NCBI GenBank assembly: GCA_910587165.1
Contig: CAJUKP010000012.1
Coordinates: 1-63,323 of the forward strand
DNA: 63,323 bases
Direction: 5' to 3'
DNA from: an uncultured Duncaniella sp.
GTDB taxonomy: Bacteria > Bacteroidota > Bacteroidia > Bacteroidales > Muribaculaceae
Numbering within the stretch: position 1 is the stretch's first letter; the number at the start of each line of letters is the position of its first letter. The notes beneath the pieces were generated by a model. It searched no databases. It had not been told where the DNA came from and worked only from the letters and a program-made list of their open reading frames with translations. Both the position numbers and the translations under genes were made by a program. Positions 7,331 to 16,216 of the stretch are shown here, piece after piece.

Positions 7331-10300
7331 ATGGCCAAGAGATTCAAGGAATATTCAGGGCTTAACCTGCCCGCAATCAACAAGGAAGTGCTCAGCAAGT
7401 GGGGAGACGAGGATGTCTTCAACCGCACCATGAGCGAACGCGAGGGTTGTCCCTCGTTTGTGTTTTTCGAGGGTCCCCCCTCAGCCAACGGCAAACCGGG
7501 CATACACCATGTGCTGGCACGTACCATCAAGGATATATTCTGCCGCTACAAGACCATGCGCGGCTATCAGGTGAAGCGCAAGGCCGGATGGGACACCCAC
7601 GGTCTGCCTGTTGAGCTCGGTGTGGAGAAATCACTCGGAATCACCAAGGAAGATATCGGAAAGAAAATATCCGTCGACGAATACAATGCCGCCTGCCGCC
7701 GCGAAGTGATGAAATATACCGGCGAGTGGGAGGATCTCACCTCCAAGATGGGCTACTGGGTAGATATGCCCGGGGCATACATTACCTACGACAACCGTTA
7801 TATCGAGACCGTGTGGTGGCTCCTGTCCGAGCTCTACAAGAAGGGTCTCCTCTACAAAGGCTATACCATCCAGCCCTACTCCCCAGCCGCAGGCACCGGA
7901 CTCAGCTCCCATGAGCTCAACCAGCCCGGATGCTACCGCGATGTCAAGGACACCACTTGCGTGGCTCAGTTCGAGATAACCGACAACGACGCCCCCGCCC
8001 TTGCATCTTGGCGCGATATGCTGTTCCAGTGGGGCACCCCTTACTTCCTGGCATGGACCACCACCCCGTGGACCCTCCCCTCCAACACCGCACTGGCCGT
8101 GGGTCCGGAGATCACATACAACATCGTCCGCACCTACAACCCCTACTCCGGCTCGCCCATCACGGTGATCGCCGCCGATGCACTCATGGGCTCGCTCTTC
8201 AGCGCAAAGGCCAAGGATCTTAAACTCGACGAGTATAAGAAAGGGGACAAAGCCGTGCCCTACGAAGTGGTGGCGCAGGTGAAAGGCCTTGATCTCGTGG
8301 GCATATCCTACAAGCAGCTCCTCCCGTGGGTAAATCCCGGCGAGGGTGCTTTCCGTGTGATCCCCGGAGACTACGTTACCACAGACGACGGTACAGGTAT
8401 CGTCCACATCGCCGGCACATTCGGTGCCGATGACCTCCGTGTGTCCAAGGCTGCCGGAGTGCCACCGCTACACCTCATCGACCGTGACGGCAATATCCGC
8501 CCGATGGTGGATCTGACAGGCCGGTTCTTCCGCATCGAGGATCTCGACCCCAAATTCGTTGAGACGATGGTCGATGTCGAGGCCTATACCCCCTGGGCCG
8601 GAAAATATGTGAAGAATGCCTATGATCCCGAGGCCACGGACGACACCGAGACTCTCGACGTGAAGATATGCATGGAGCTCAAGAGCACCGACAAGGTCTT
8701 CAAGATCGAGAAACATACACACAACTATCCCCATTGCTGGCGCACGGACAAGCCGGTGCTCTACTACCCGCTCGACAGCTGGTTCATCAAGACCACCGAG
8801 GTACGCGAACGCCTCATGCAGCTCAACGAGGGAATCAAATGGAAACCCGCTTCCACCGGATCGGGCCGCTTCGGCAAATGGCTGGAGAATCTTCAGGACT
8901 GGAATCTCTCGCGCAGCCGCTACTGGGGCACCCCACTCCCCATCTGGCGCACCGAGGACGGCTCGGAAGAGATGTGCATCTCATCCGTCGAGCAGCTCTG
9001 CACCGAGATGGACCGCGCCGTAGAGGCCGGACTCATGAGCGAGAATCCCTACAAGGCGAAAGGATTCGTGCCCGGAGAATACTCCAAGGACAACTATGAG
9101 AAGATCGACCTCCACCGTCCTTATGTTGACGATATCGTGCTTCTCTCCAAGTCCGGCAAGCCCATGTATCGAGAGAAAGACCTCATCGACGTGTGGTTTG
9201 ACTCCGGCTCCATGCCTTATGCGCAGATCCACTATCCTTTCGAGAACAAGGAAGCATTTGACAACCGCGAGGTCTATCCCGCCGACTTCATAGCCGAAGG
9301 CGTGGACCAGACACGAGGATGGTTCTTCACACTTCATGCGATAGCCGGAATGCTCTTCGACTCCGTGGCCTATAAGGCCGTGGTGTCAAATGGTCTCGTG
9401 CTTGACAAGCATGGCAACAAGATGTCAAAGCGTCTCGGCAATGCCGTCGATCCCTTCGGACAGATCGAGGCATACGGAGCCGACCCCGTGCGCTGGTACA
9501 TGATATCCAACTCCTCGCCCTGGGACAATCTGAAATATGACGAGGCCGGTGTGGCCGAGACCTCCCGCAAACTCTTCTCCACACTCTACAACACTTACAG
9601 CTTCTTCGCACTCTATGCCAACGTGGATGGGTTCGACCCCTCCGCTCCGCAGGTGCCCATGGAGAAGCGCCCCGAAATAGACCGTTGGGTGCTCTCGCTG
9701 CTCAACACACTCGTGGCCACCGTCACCGAGTCGCTCGACGACTACGAGCCCACCCGCGCCGCCCGCGCAATCTCCGACTTCGTGGGCGAGAACCTGTCCA
9801 ACTGGTATGTCCGCCTCAACCGCAAGCGCTTCTGGGGCGGAGAGATGACCGAGGATAAACTCTCGGCCTACCAGACCCTCTACACCTGCCTGCGCACAGT
9901 GACCATGCTCATGGCACCATTCGCACCGTTCTTCGCCGACGAACTCTACCGTGCCATCACCGGTTCGGAGACCTCGGTTCATCTGGCCGATTTCCCCGCC
10001 GTCGACACCTCACTTCTTTCTCCCGAGCTTGAGAAGCGCCAGAAGATGGCACAGGACATCACCTCGATGGCCCTCGCTCTCCGCCGCAAGGTCAACCTCA
10101 AGGTGCGCCAGCCCCTCAAGACCGTCATGATACCGGTGTCGGACGAGGAGATGCGCGCTGACATCAACGCGATAGCCGACCTGGTGAAAAACGAGATAAA
10201 CGTCAAGGAGATCACCCTGGCCGGATCGGACGGCGGCATAATTGTCAAGAGTGCCAAGCCCGACTTCAAGAAGCTCGGCCCCAAGCACGGAAAGAACATG

Positions 10301-10777
10301 AAAGCCGTTGCCGAAGCCGTCAAGGCCCTTGATACCAAACAGGTCAACAGACTCGAGGCCGACGGCACCATCACCATCGACGTCAACGGCTCGCCGGTCA
10401 CCATCGACGCCGCCAATGTCGACATCATCTCCGAGGATATCCCCGGCTGGCTCGTGGCCAACGAGGGTGCCCTCACAATCGCTCTCGACGTAACAGTCAC
10501 CCCCGAGCTGCGCCGCGAGGGTCTCGCCCGCGAGATCGTCAACCGCATCCAGAACATCCGCAAATCACGCGGATATGACATCACCGACCGCATCTCGCTC
10601 ACCTTCGAGCCTTCCGGCGACAATGACGAGGCCATCCGCGAACACGCCGACTACATCTCACGTCAGGTGCTCGCATCGTCCCTCGACATCGCTCCCGTCG
10701 ACACAACCGACTCCCTCGTCGAGCAGCTCTCCATCGACGACGTGAACCTTAACGTCAGGATAGTGTTAAATAGATAA
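7331..10777 (+). CDS. ileS: Isoleucyl-tRNA synthetase
   Basis: A 1148-residue class Ia synthetase charging tRNA-Ile. It has the HIGH-equivalent segment (PPSANGKPGIHH, residues 49-60), a CP1 editing domain (about 180-400), the KMSKR loop near residue 697, an anticodon-binding domain and an extended C-terminal domain (DUF5915-like). This long form lacks the C-terminal zinc cluster of the E. coli type and is typical of Bacteroidetes. An open frame continues upstream of the ATG at 7331 through the previous gene, but the promoter at 7241-7272 and the MAKRFKEYSGLNLP start place it here. It is followed closely by a DksA/TraR gene. Confidence 0.97.
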   Translation: MAKRFKEYSGLNLPAINKEVLSKWGDEDVFNRTMSEREGCPSFVFFEGPPSANGKPGIHHVLARTIKDIFCRYKTMRGYQVKRKAGWDTHGLPVELGVEKSLGITKEDIGKKISVDEYNAACRREVMKYTGEWEDLTSKMGYWVDMPGAYITYDNRYIETVWWLLSELYKKGLLYKGYTIQPYSPAAGTGLSSHELNQPGCYRDVKDTTCVAQFEITDNDAPALASWRDMLFQWGTPYFLAWTTTPWTLPSNTALAVGPEITYNIVRTYNPYSGSPITVIAADALMGSLFSAKAKDLKLDEYKKGDKAVPYEVVAQVKGLDLVGISYKQLLPWVNPGEGAFRVIPGDYVTTDDGTGIVHIAGTFGADDLRVSKAAGVPPLHLIDRDGNIRPMVDLTGRFFRIEDLDPKFVETMVDVEAYTPWAGKYVKNAYDPEATDDTETLDVKICMELKSTDKVFKIEKHTHNYPHCWRTDKPVLYYPLDSWFIKTTEVRERLMQLNEGIKWKPASTGSGRFGKWLENLQDWNLSRSRYWGTPLPIWRTEDGSEEMCISSVEQLCTEMDRAVEAGLMSENPYKAKGFVPGEYSKDNYEKIDLHRPYVDDIVLLSKSGKPMYREKDLIDVWFDSGSMPYAQIHYPFENKEAFDNREVYPADFIAEGVDQTRGWFFTLHAIAGMLFDSVAYKAVVSNGLVLDKHGNKMSKRLGNAVDPFGQIEAYGADPVRWYMISNSSPWDNLKYDEAGVAETSRKLFSTLYNTYSFFALYANVDGFDPSAPQVPMEKRPEIDRWVLSLLNTLVATVTESLDDYEPTRAARAISDFVGENLSNWYVRLNRKRFWGGEMTEDKLSAYQTLYTCLRTVTMLMAPFAPFFADELYRAITGSETSVHLADFPAVDTSLLSPELEKRQKMAQDITSMALALRRKVNLKVRQPLKTVMIPVSDEEMRADINAIADLVKNEINVKEITLAGSDGGIIVKSAKPDFKKLGPKHGKNMKAVAEAVKALDTKQVNRLEADGTITIDVNGSPVTIDAANVDIISEDIPGWLVANEGALTIALDVTVTPELRREGLAREIVNRIQNIRKSRGYDITDRISLTFEPSGDNDEAIREHADYISRQVLASSLDIAPVDTTDSLVEQLSIDDVNLNVRIVLNR

Positions 10778-10800
10778 CAAATCACGTAAAACTATCCGTT

Positions 10801-11181
10801 ATGAGCGACAAGAAACGTTATTCCGACGAAGAGCTTGAGGAATTCAAGACGATCATCCTCGAAAAGCTCAACAAAGCTCAGAAGGAGTATGACTCCCTAC
10901 GAGCCAACATAAACAACACCGACGGCAATGATATTGCCGATACTTCGCCCACGTTCAAAGTGCTTGAGGAGGGTGCCACCACCCTCTCCAAGGAGGAAGC
11001 CGGACAACTCGCGCAGAGGCAGATGAAATTCATCCAGCATCTGCAGAATGCCCTGATCCGCATCGAGAACAAGACCTACGGGGTGTGTTGCGAGACCGGA
11101 GAACTCATCCCCAAGGAGAGACTCCGCGCCGTGCCACACGCCACCCGCAGTGTCGAGGCGAAAACCAACCGTAAACAGTAA
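10801..11181 (+). CDS. TraR/DksA family RNA-polymerase-binding protein
   Basis: 126 residues: an N-terminal coiled coil (about residues 5-75) followed by a small zinc-finger-like domain. The finger has YGVCCETGELIPKERLRAVPHAT (family signature), but the standard four-cysteine set is reduced to the adjacent Cys pair, as in many Bacteroidetes homologs. Family members bind the RNA polymerase secondary channel and modulate initiation with or without ppGpp. It lies 23 nt after ileS, very likely in the same operon, and is followed by a terminator. Confidence 0.92.
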   Translation: MSDKKRYSDEELEEFKTIILEKLNKAQKEYDSLRANINNTDGNDIADTSPTFKVLEEGATTLSKEEAGQLAQRQMKFIQHLQNALIRIENKTYGVCCETGELIPKERLRAVPHATRSVEAKTNRKQ

Positions 11182-11199
11182 AATCATCGTTAGAGGATA

Positions 11200-11254
11200 A
11201 AAACTGTGTCATCGATCAGTCGGCCTCCGGATGACTGGTAGATGACACAGTTTT
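11200..11254 (+). terminator. Terminator after ileS-dksA-like operon
   Basis: AAAACTGTGTCATC (11200-11213) pairs with GATGACACAGTTTT (11241-11254), and the inner ATCAGTC/GACTG segments extend the stem. The T-run at the 3' side completes a rho-independent terminator. Confidence 0.85.
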
Positions 11255-11290
11255 ACGTCCGCAAGAAAACCAACACACCCATTTCACGCA

Positions 11291-11929
11291 ATGCGATCAA
11301 GAGGTTTCTTAGCAGCCTGCATCATAGCCATCGTGCTGATACTCGACCAGGCTCTGAAAATATGGATAAAGACCCATTTCTACCTCGGGGAGGACATTGA
11401 GATCCTTTCCTGGTTTCACCTGCTGTTCATCGAGAACAACGGCATGGCCTTTGGCATGACCATAGGCAGCAAGCTGCTTCTCACGCTGTTCCGCATCGTA
11501 GCCGTGTCGTTTCTGGTGTGGTATATCGTGCGCATCTGCCGGTTGCGTACAGTGCCGACAGGCTACCTCGTATGTCTGGCGCTCATCACTGCCGGAGCCG
11601 CGGGCAATATCTTCGACTGCGTGTTCTACGGTGTCATATTCAACAATCCCATGCCGCCCCAGACAGCCACACTGTTTCCCGTGGCCGGAGGCTACGCCCC
11701 ATGGCTGATGGGAAGAGTGGTGGATATGCTCTATTTCCCTCTGTTCTCGTTCACATGGCCCGAATGGATTCCGTGGTTAGGCGGAGGGGAGTTCCTGTTC
11801 TTCAATCCTGTGTTCAACCTCGCTGACGCCGCCATATCGGTGGGCATCTTTATCCTCATACTATTCTATCACAACTATATCCAGTCGCCGAAGGCTCTGG
11901 AACAACATGGAAGCATCACAGCGGAATGA
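11291..11929 (+). CDS. lspA: Lipoprotein signal peptidase (signal peptidase II)
   Basis: A 212-residue inner-membrane aspartic peptidase that removes signal peptides from prolipoproteins. The two catalytic aspartates are D109 in GNIFDC and D179 in FNLADAAI. ENNGMAFGM near residue 49 is the other conserved block. A long extra loop between the two catalytic motifs (about residues 112-172) is typical of Bacteroidetes LspA. It overlaps the following DUF4296 lipoprotein gene by 4 nt (ATGA), so translation is coupled. The window encodes many lipoproteins that are presumptive substrates. Confidence 0.96.
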   Translation: MRSRGFLAACIIAIVLILDQALKIWIKTHFYLGEDIEILSWFHLLFIENNGMAFGMTIGSKLLLTLFRIVAVSFLVWYIVRICRLRTVPTGYLVCLALITAGAAGNIFDCVFYGVIFNNPMPPQTATLFPVAGGYAPWLMGRVVDMLYFPLFSFTWPEWIPWLGGGEFLFFNPVFNLADAAISVGIFILILFYHNYIQSPKALEQHGSITAE

Positions 11930-12720
11930 GAAACATCACAGCTCTTATCATGCTCCTGCTCATGATGCAGGTGGCCACGGGATGCCGGAAGACTCCCGAT
12001 CATGTGATTCCCGAAGGGAAGATGGCCGAAATAATGGCTGACATCAACATCGGCAACGCCATTGTCGAGGCCGAGCGCGGACACTATTCCACCGACTCAT
12101 CCAAGATGGTTCTCATGCAAAGCATCTATGCCCGCCATGGAGTGACAGCAGCCGACGTCGACACGTCTCTCGTGTGGTATGGACATAATATCGAGACATA
12201 TATAAAGGTGTGCGAGGCTGCCGAGGAGATTCTGACCAAACGCATCGAAAGCGCGGAGATGACCGCAGGGAAGACCGCAGGAGCACCATTGCCGATGAAT
12301 CTGGACGGCGACTCGGTGAATCTCTGGGCAAGTGTACCCACCCGCCGTGTCACCGGCCATGAGGCTTCCGACTTCCAGACCTTCTCACTCTTCACAGACA
12401 AGAACTGGGATCGCGGTGACCGCTACACCCTCTCGGCCAAAGGCATCAACACACGTGGTGAGGTCACCATGTTCATCGCTGCCGACTATAATGACGGCAC
12501 CACCGAATATGCCACGCTCCGCCGCCCGGCCGAGGATATGCAGCGGCTCACGTTCGTGATGGACTCCGCCAAAGTGGCATCCCGCATATATGGTTCGCTG
12601 CACTATTCAGGATCGGAGGGAGAGGTTGCCTATCTTGACTCAATCTCGCTCGTGAGAACACGCGGACGCAACGACAATGTGGCCGCACGCAAGGGTCAGC
12701 TCACCACCCGCAACAGATGA
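11926..12720 (+). CDS. DUF4296 domain lipoprotein
   Basis: A 264-residue predicted lipoprotein with signal peptide and lipobox ending at Cys20 (QVATGC). The N-terminal region carries PEGKMAEIMADIN and MQSIYARHGVTAADVDTSLVWY motifs of DUF4296, a helical domain restricted to Bacteroidetes and commonly encoded next to lspA. The C-terminal half (about residues 120-255) looks beta-rich with a low-complexity end. Function is unknown. Start and stop codons overlap with lspA upstream and the next small gene downstream, forming a coupled trio. Confidence 0.85.
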   Translation: MRNITALIMLLLMMQVATGCRKTPDHVIPEGKMAEIMADINIGNAIVEAERGHYSTDSSKMVLMQSIYARHGVTAADVDTSLVWYGHNIETYIKVCEAAEEILTKRIESAEMTAGKTAGAPLPMNLDGDSVNLWASVPTRRVTGHEASDFQTFSLFTDKNWDRGDRYTLSAKGINTRGEVTMFIAADYNDGTTEYATLRRPAEDMQRLTFVMDSAKVASRIYGSLHYSGSEGEVAYLDSISLVRTRGRNDNVAARKGQLTTRNR

Positions 12721-13019
12721 CAAACGTGAATCCGGTAAGTTTCCCCGTACTGTGCCAGGCCGCGGTGGAGAGCGGGAAGGTGACAATGAACGCCATCATC
12801 TCTGTCTCGCCTGAAGGATATTCCGTCAGTCCGCTGAGCGGTATGGAAGTGCATTCCACCACAACATTCAACGGTATAGCCGTCCTGCATCCCGAAGATG
12901 CCAATATCCAGCTTCCGGTCAGGCTCGCATCTGCCGGATGTACCGGACTTCTTCACACCCTCGCACACGACATCCCCCCCTCGCAACAACGCACAATAAC
13001 CCTCATCCCGTTCGGATGA
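12717..13019 (+). CDS. Small hypothetical protein coupled to DUF4296 gene
   Basis: 100 residues, not recognised. It starts by an ATGA overlap with the DUF4296 gene and shares the GC-rich codon usage of that operon, which favours a real gene. The sequence has no signal peptide or membrane segment and resembles a short beta-rich domain. It is the last gene before the AT-rich restriction-modification island. Confidence 0.6.
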   Translation: MTNVNPVSFPVLCQAAVESGKVTMNAIISVSPEGYSVSPLSGMEVHSTTTFNGIAVLHPEDANIQLPVRLASAGCTGLLHTLAHDIPPSQQRTITLIPFG

Positions 13020-13076
13020 TACAGCATAAGACTTGGTTTGGTCGGCTTTCAGATCCGACAATGAAGTTTCAACGTT

Positions 13077-14168
13077 ATGATCATATCACAAGATTTCAAC
13101 ATATCGACACAATCATATATTCTGAATAAGGACAAGACTCCATTATTATATCTTGGAGACTGCCTTGATGTCATGAGAAGTATGCCGGACGCATCTGTTG
13201 ATTGTTGCATAACAAGCCCTCCCTACTGGCAAAAGAGAGAATATGAAAATGGAGGTATTGGTCTGGAAGAAACCCCGGAGAGATTCATTGATAACCTGAT
13301 GTTGATTATTGATGAGATTTACCGGGTTCTTAAACCATCCGGAGCATTTTGGCTCAATATCGGAGATTCTTATAGAAATAAATCATTAATCGCAATCCCC
13401 TGGAAAATCGCGATTAAAATGATTGAGCGTGGTTGGATTCTACGTAATAATATTATCTGGAACAAACAGAAAGGAGGTTTGAATCCACAAAAAGACCGTT
13501 TCGGTTCGACATTTGAGGATGTTTTTTTCTTCGTGAAAAATGAGAAATATTACTTTGATGCAGACTCTGTCCGTTCGCTGCCTCGAAAAGCGATTGTTAA
13601 AAATGGCTGTATTATTTCTGCGACCGGAGTAACCGGAGTAAGCTATCGCCGTAAGATAGAATTATCGTCCAGCCTTAACGATGAAGAAAAATGCAACGCC
13701 ATACAGGCTTTACAGGAAGTTTTATCACGGATGTCTTCAGGAGAGATATCCGATTTCCGTATGGTCATCCGCAATGAGCAACGGGCAACACACTCCAACT
13801 CTACAAACCTATCAGGTAGAGCGAAAGAGCTGAAAGAAAAAGGTTTCTATTTCCTGTTTTACAATCCGAAAGGTCAATTGCCTTCTGATGTCTGGGATAT
13901 TCTTCCTGAAGATTCCCAAAAACGCAAACAGCATTTCGCTCCTTTCCCTGAAGAATTATGTATTATTCCGATCAAAACCACCTGTCCGGTTGATGGAATT
14001 GTTCTTGATCCTTTTTGCGGTACAGGAACGACTTTGGTTGTTGCCCAAGAATTAAACAGAAAATCCATCGGCATTGATATTTCGGAATGTTACCTTAAAT
14101 TAGCACAAAAAAGAATATGTCAAGAATCGTTGAGCTATTCACATTCCCAACAGGCGAAAAGAATCTGA
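13077..14168 (+). CDS. Type II DNA methyltransferase, beta class (N4-cytosine or N6-adenine)
   Basis: A 363-residue amino-methyltransferase. Catalytic motif IV is TSPPYW (residues 46-51) and lies before the AdoMet-binding motif I DPFCGTGTT (about 311-319). This circular order defines the beta class. SPPY is the form most often seen in m4C enzymes, but m6A cannot be excluded. The middle region (about 150-260) is the likely target recognition domain. Its last 52 nt overlap the start of the NotI-like endonuclease gene in another frame, so it is the protective partner of a type II system. Base composition is clearly AT-richer than both flanks, a sign of transfer. Confidence 0.92.
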   Translation: MIISQDFNISTQSYILNKDKTPLLYLGDCLDVMRSMPDASVDCCITSPPYWQKREYENGGIGLEETPERFIDNLMLIIDEIYRVLKPSGAFWLNIGDSYRNKSLIAIPWKIAIKMIERGWILRNNIIWNKQKGGLNPQKDRFGSTFEDVFFFVKNEKYYFDADSVRSLPRKAIVKNGCIISATGVTGVSYRRKIELSSSLNDEEKCNAIQALQEVLSRMSSGEISDFRMVIRNEQRATHSNSTNLSGRAKELKEKGFYFLFYNPKGQLPSDVWDILPEDSQKRKQHFAPFPEELCIIPIKTTCPVDGIVLDPFCGTGTTLVVAQELNRKSIGIDISECYLKLAQKRICQESLSYSHSQQAKRI

Positions 14169-14965
14169 ATTGGGACAGCATTATAAGAAATCAATACTGT
14201 CCTTATACTAAAAAGAGATGTTTTAAAGTTCGAAAGAGCGAGCCAGACATCTCTATTGGCACTTGTGTTGTCGAATACGGTAAAAATCATGATAATATCA
14301 TCATCTGTCCGCATCGTATGCGACAGAATAATCAGATTTTTCTTGACTGTATTCATCTACTCACCTTACATCAGCCCGGCAACGAATTACACATTGTTCC
14401 TGAAGTCAGTATCCCCGGAGGAAATGTAGATTATTTTCTCGTTTCCACTGATGACAATAGAAAAATAGTAGACTTTGTTGGAATAGAACTTCAGACAATG
14501 GATACAACAGGAACCGTTTGGCCTGAACGTCAGATGACATTATATGAACTGAATCTGATCGAGAATGAGCCAAAGGTCAACAAACCTTTCGGAATGAATT
14601 GGAAGATGACTGCAAAAACCATTTTAGTACAGTTACATCATAAAATCCAAACCTTCCAATCTATAAATAAGCATCTGGTTCTCGTTGTCCAAAAGCCTCT
14701 TTTAGAATATATCAAAAAGGAATTTTCATTCTCTCACATATCTACAACTCCTCGATTGGGAGATCCAATGCAGTTTCACTCATACTCCTACATTCAGACC
14801 AACAATTCGTTCAAAATAAAACTTGAACACCGTTACAGCACGGATAGCGCAGGAATTTCAACCCTTTTGGGATTAAATGCCAATGCAGACATTGAATTAG
14901 AAACTATTGTCTCTATGCTCGAATCAAGAATATCGGATTCAACAATACTGCAAATCGGAAATTGA
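14117..14965 (+). CDS. NotI-family type II restriction endonuclease
   Basis: 282 residues. Four cysteines, C28, C35, C50 and C64, fall in the spacing C-x6-C-x14-C-x13-C with the surrounding CPY, IGTC and ICPHRM motifs that form the metal-binding fold of NotI. The PD-(D/E)xK active site of NotI is matched by E96 (VPEV), D105 (GNVDY), E124 and Q126 (GIELQ). NotI itself is an eight-base cutter with iron bound by the cysteines; the recognition site of this enzyme cannot be inferred. It overlaps the methyltransferase gene by 52 nt, so toxic cutting activity is translated after or with protection. It is AT-rich like its partner and ends convergent to a GntR gene. Confidence 0.82.
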   Translation: MSRIVELFTFPTGEKNLNWDSIIRNQYCPYTKKRCFKVRKSEPDISIGTCVVEYGKNHDNIIICPHRMRQNNQIFLDCIHLLTLHQPGNELHIVPEVSIPGGNVDYFLVSTDDNRKIVDFVGIELQTMDTTGTVWPERQMTLYELNLIENEPKVNKPFGMNWKMTAKTILVQLHHKIQTFQSINKHLVLVVQKPLLEYIKKEFSFSHISTTPRLGDPMQFHSYSYIQTNNSFKIKLEHRYSTDSAGISTLLGLNANADIELETIVSMLESRISDSTILQIGN

Positions 14966-15034
14966 GTACAGGTCTGGAATCAGATAATTTGAGATCAGAA
15001 GACTATCTCTCAGAATCATGATCCAATCACCACA

Positions 15035-15403
15035 TCACTCCTTATCTCCGGTTATCCCCTTCAGATGTTCGATAAGTTCAGCGGGGGTGATTCCGAGCAG
15101 ATCCATCTCACGGGCAAGGTCGACAAGCGTTGTGGAGAAGAATTCCTCGCGACGAAGGCGGTTGACTGTCCCCAAGGCACAGGCATCGAGATAGAATCCC
15201 ATTCCTCGCCGGGATGCAATGAGCCCTTCGGCCTGAAGATATTCATAGGCCTTGAGCACCGTGTGGGAATTGACGGAAAGCTCCACCGACATCTCACGCA
15301 CGGATGGCACCCGCTCTCCCGGCACCCACGCCCCGGTGAGTATCCGGCCAAAACAGTATTCGATTATCTGACGATATATAGGTTTATTTGAATTGAACTC
15401 CAT
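15035..15403 (-). CDS. GntR family transcriptional regulator (YtrA type)
   Basis: 122 residues: a winged helix (about residues 10-75, with GERVPSVREMSVELSVNSHTV and EGLIASRRGMGFY motifs) and only a short helical C-terminus. This small architecture is the YtrA subfamily, which usually represses an adjacent ABC transporter. Here it is the last gene of the operon, 3 nt after the permease, rather than the first. A feedback loop on the whole TraB-ABC-permease operon is likely. Confidence 0.9.
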   Translation of the reverse strand: MEFNSNKPIYRQIIEYCFGRILTGAWVPGERVPSVREMSVELSVNSHTVLKAYEYLQAEGLIASRRGMGFYLDACALGTVNRLRREEFFSTTLVDLAREMDLLGITPAELIEHLKGITGDKE

Positions 15404-15406
15404 TCG

Positions 15407-16216
15407 TTAGTGTGCGATACGCGGGTGTTTAAACTTTCTGTAGATAATAAAGCTCATATAGACGCATACCAGCAGGGTGAGCAAAGCCATAGCGATAATG
15501 AACGGCTTCATACCTGTGATGATACTCTCAGCTATGTGTATTCCTGCCTCGTGATCGCCCTCTGACACCTCCATCACTCCATGGGATATACCGACAATCA
15601 CTCCGATGACTCCGGAGATGAAACCGACACACAACAGATAGGCCACAGGCACGAGAATACATTTCAGCATGACGTGAGAGCGTCTTGTAAACACTATGTA
15701 GATTGAAAAAAGAATCAACATGGCAGTCTGAAGCCAGTTGAACGCCAGGCTGAAAACTCTCAACTCCGGTTTGAGCATGAAGCCACCCGACGAGTCTGTC
15801 ACCACACTCTCCATCACTTCCTGTATATTGCCGATACCGAATATGAATCCTCCGGCCCAGGAGAAGAAATACCACAGGCCTTGCGTGAAGAGCACAAGCG
15901 CCACGATACAGTAGCCTATGTAGAACACTGTCTTCTCTCCGGGTGTCACGGGCAACTGCGCCAACATAGTGTCGTCACGTCCGGAGAACACCACAGGACC
16001 GACATAAGCCATGAAGGACAGTATCAGACTGAACATGGAGATAAATATCACGGACTCATCCGCTCCTTTCAGACGGATGGTCAGGGCGGAAACGAGATAG
16101 ACAGCAAGCGTCAGCAGCGTATACAGCAGCAACTGCTTCCTTATGGAACGTCCGTGGACATTATAGAGGTTCATGCAACGCCTCCACGAGAAACGGTCGG
16201 AGTCATTCTTTATCAT
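15407..16216 (-). CDS. ABC-2-like transporter permease
   Basis: A membrane protein of 269 residues with about six hydrophobic helices (two near the N-terminus after RKQLLLYTLLTLAVYLVSAL, further ones near 65, 100, 175, 205 and 240). It has no ATPase and pairs with the adjacent ATP-binding gene, whose 3' end it overlaps by 14 nt when started at the ATG at 16216. A GTG at 16252 and an ATG at 16174 are alternative starts. Such YtrA-linked exporters are implicated in envelope stress or bacteriocin resistance, but no substrate can be read from the sequence. Confidence 0.8.
   Translation of the reverse strand: MIKNDSDRFSWRRCMNLYNVHGRSIRKQLLLYTLLTLAVYLVSALTIRLKGADESVIFISMFSLILSFMAYVGPVVFSGRDDTMLAQLPVTPGEKTVFYIGYCIVALVLFTQGLWYFFSWAGGFIFGIGNIQEVMESVVTDSSGGFMLKPELRVFSLAFNWLQTAMLILFSIYIVFTRRSHVMLKCILVPVAYLLCVGFISGVIGVIVGISHGVMEVSEGDHEAGIHIAESIITGMKPFIIAMALLTLLVCVYMSFIIYRKFKHPRIAH

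Noticed and set aside
13020..15034. Restriction-modification island as part of a prophage or integrative element
   Set aside because: No integrase, attachment repeat, tRNA target or phage gene was found at either side.
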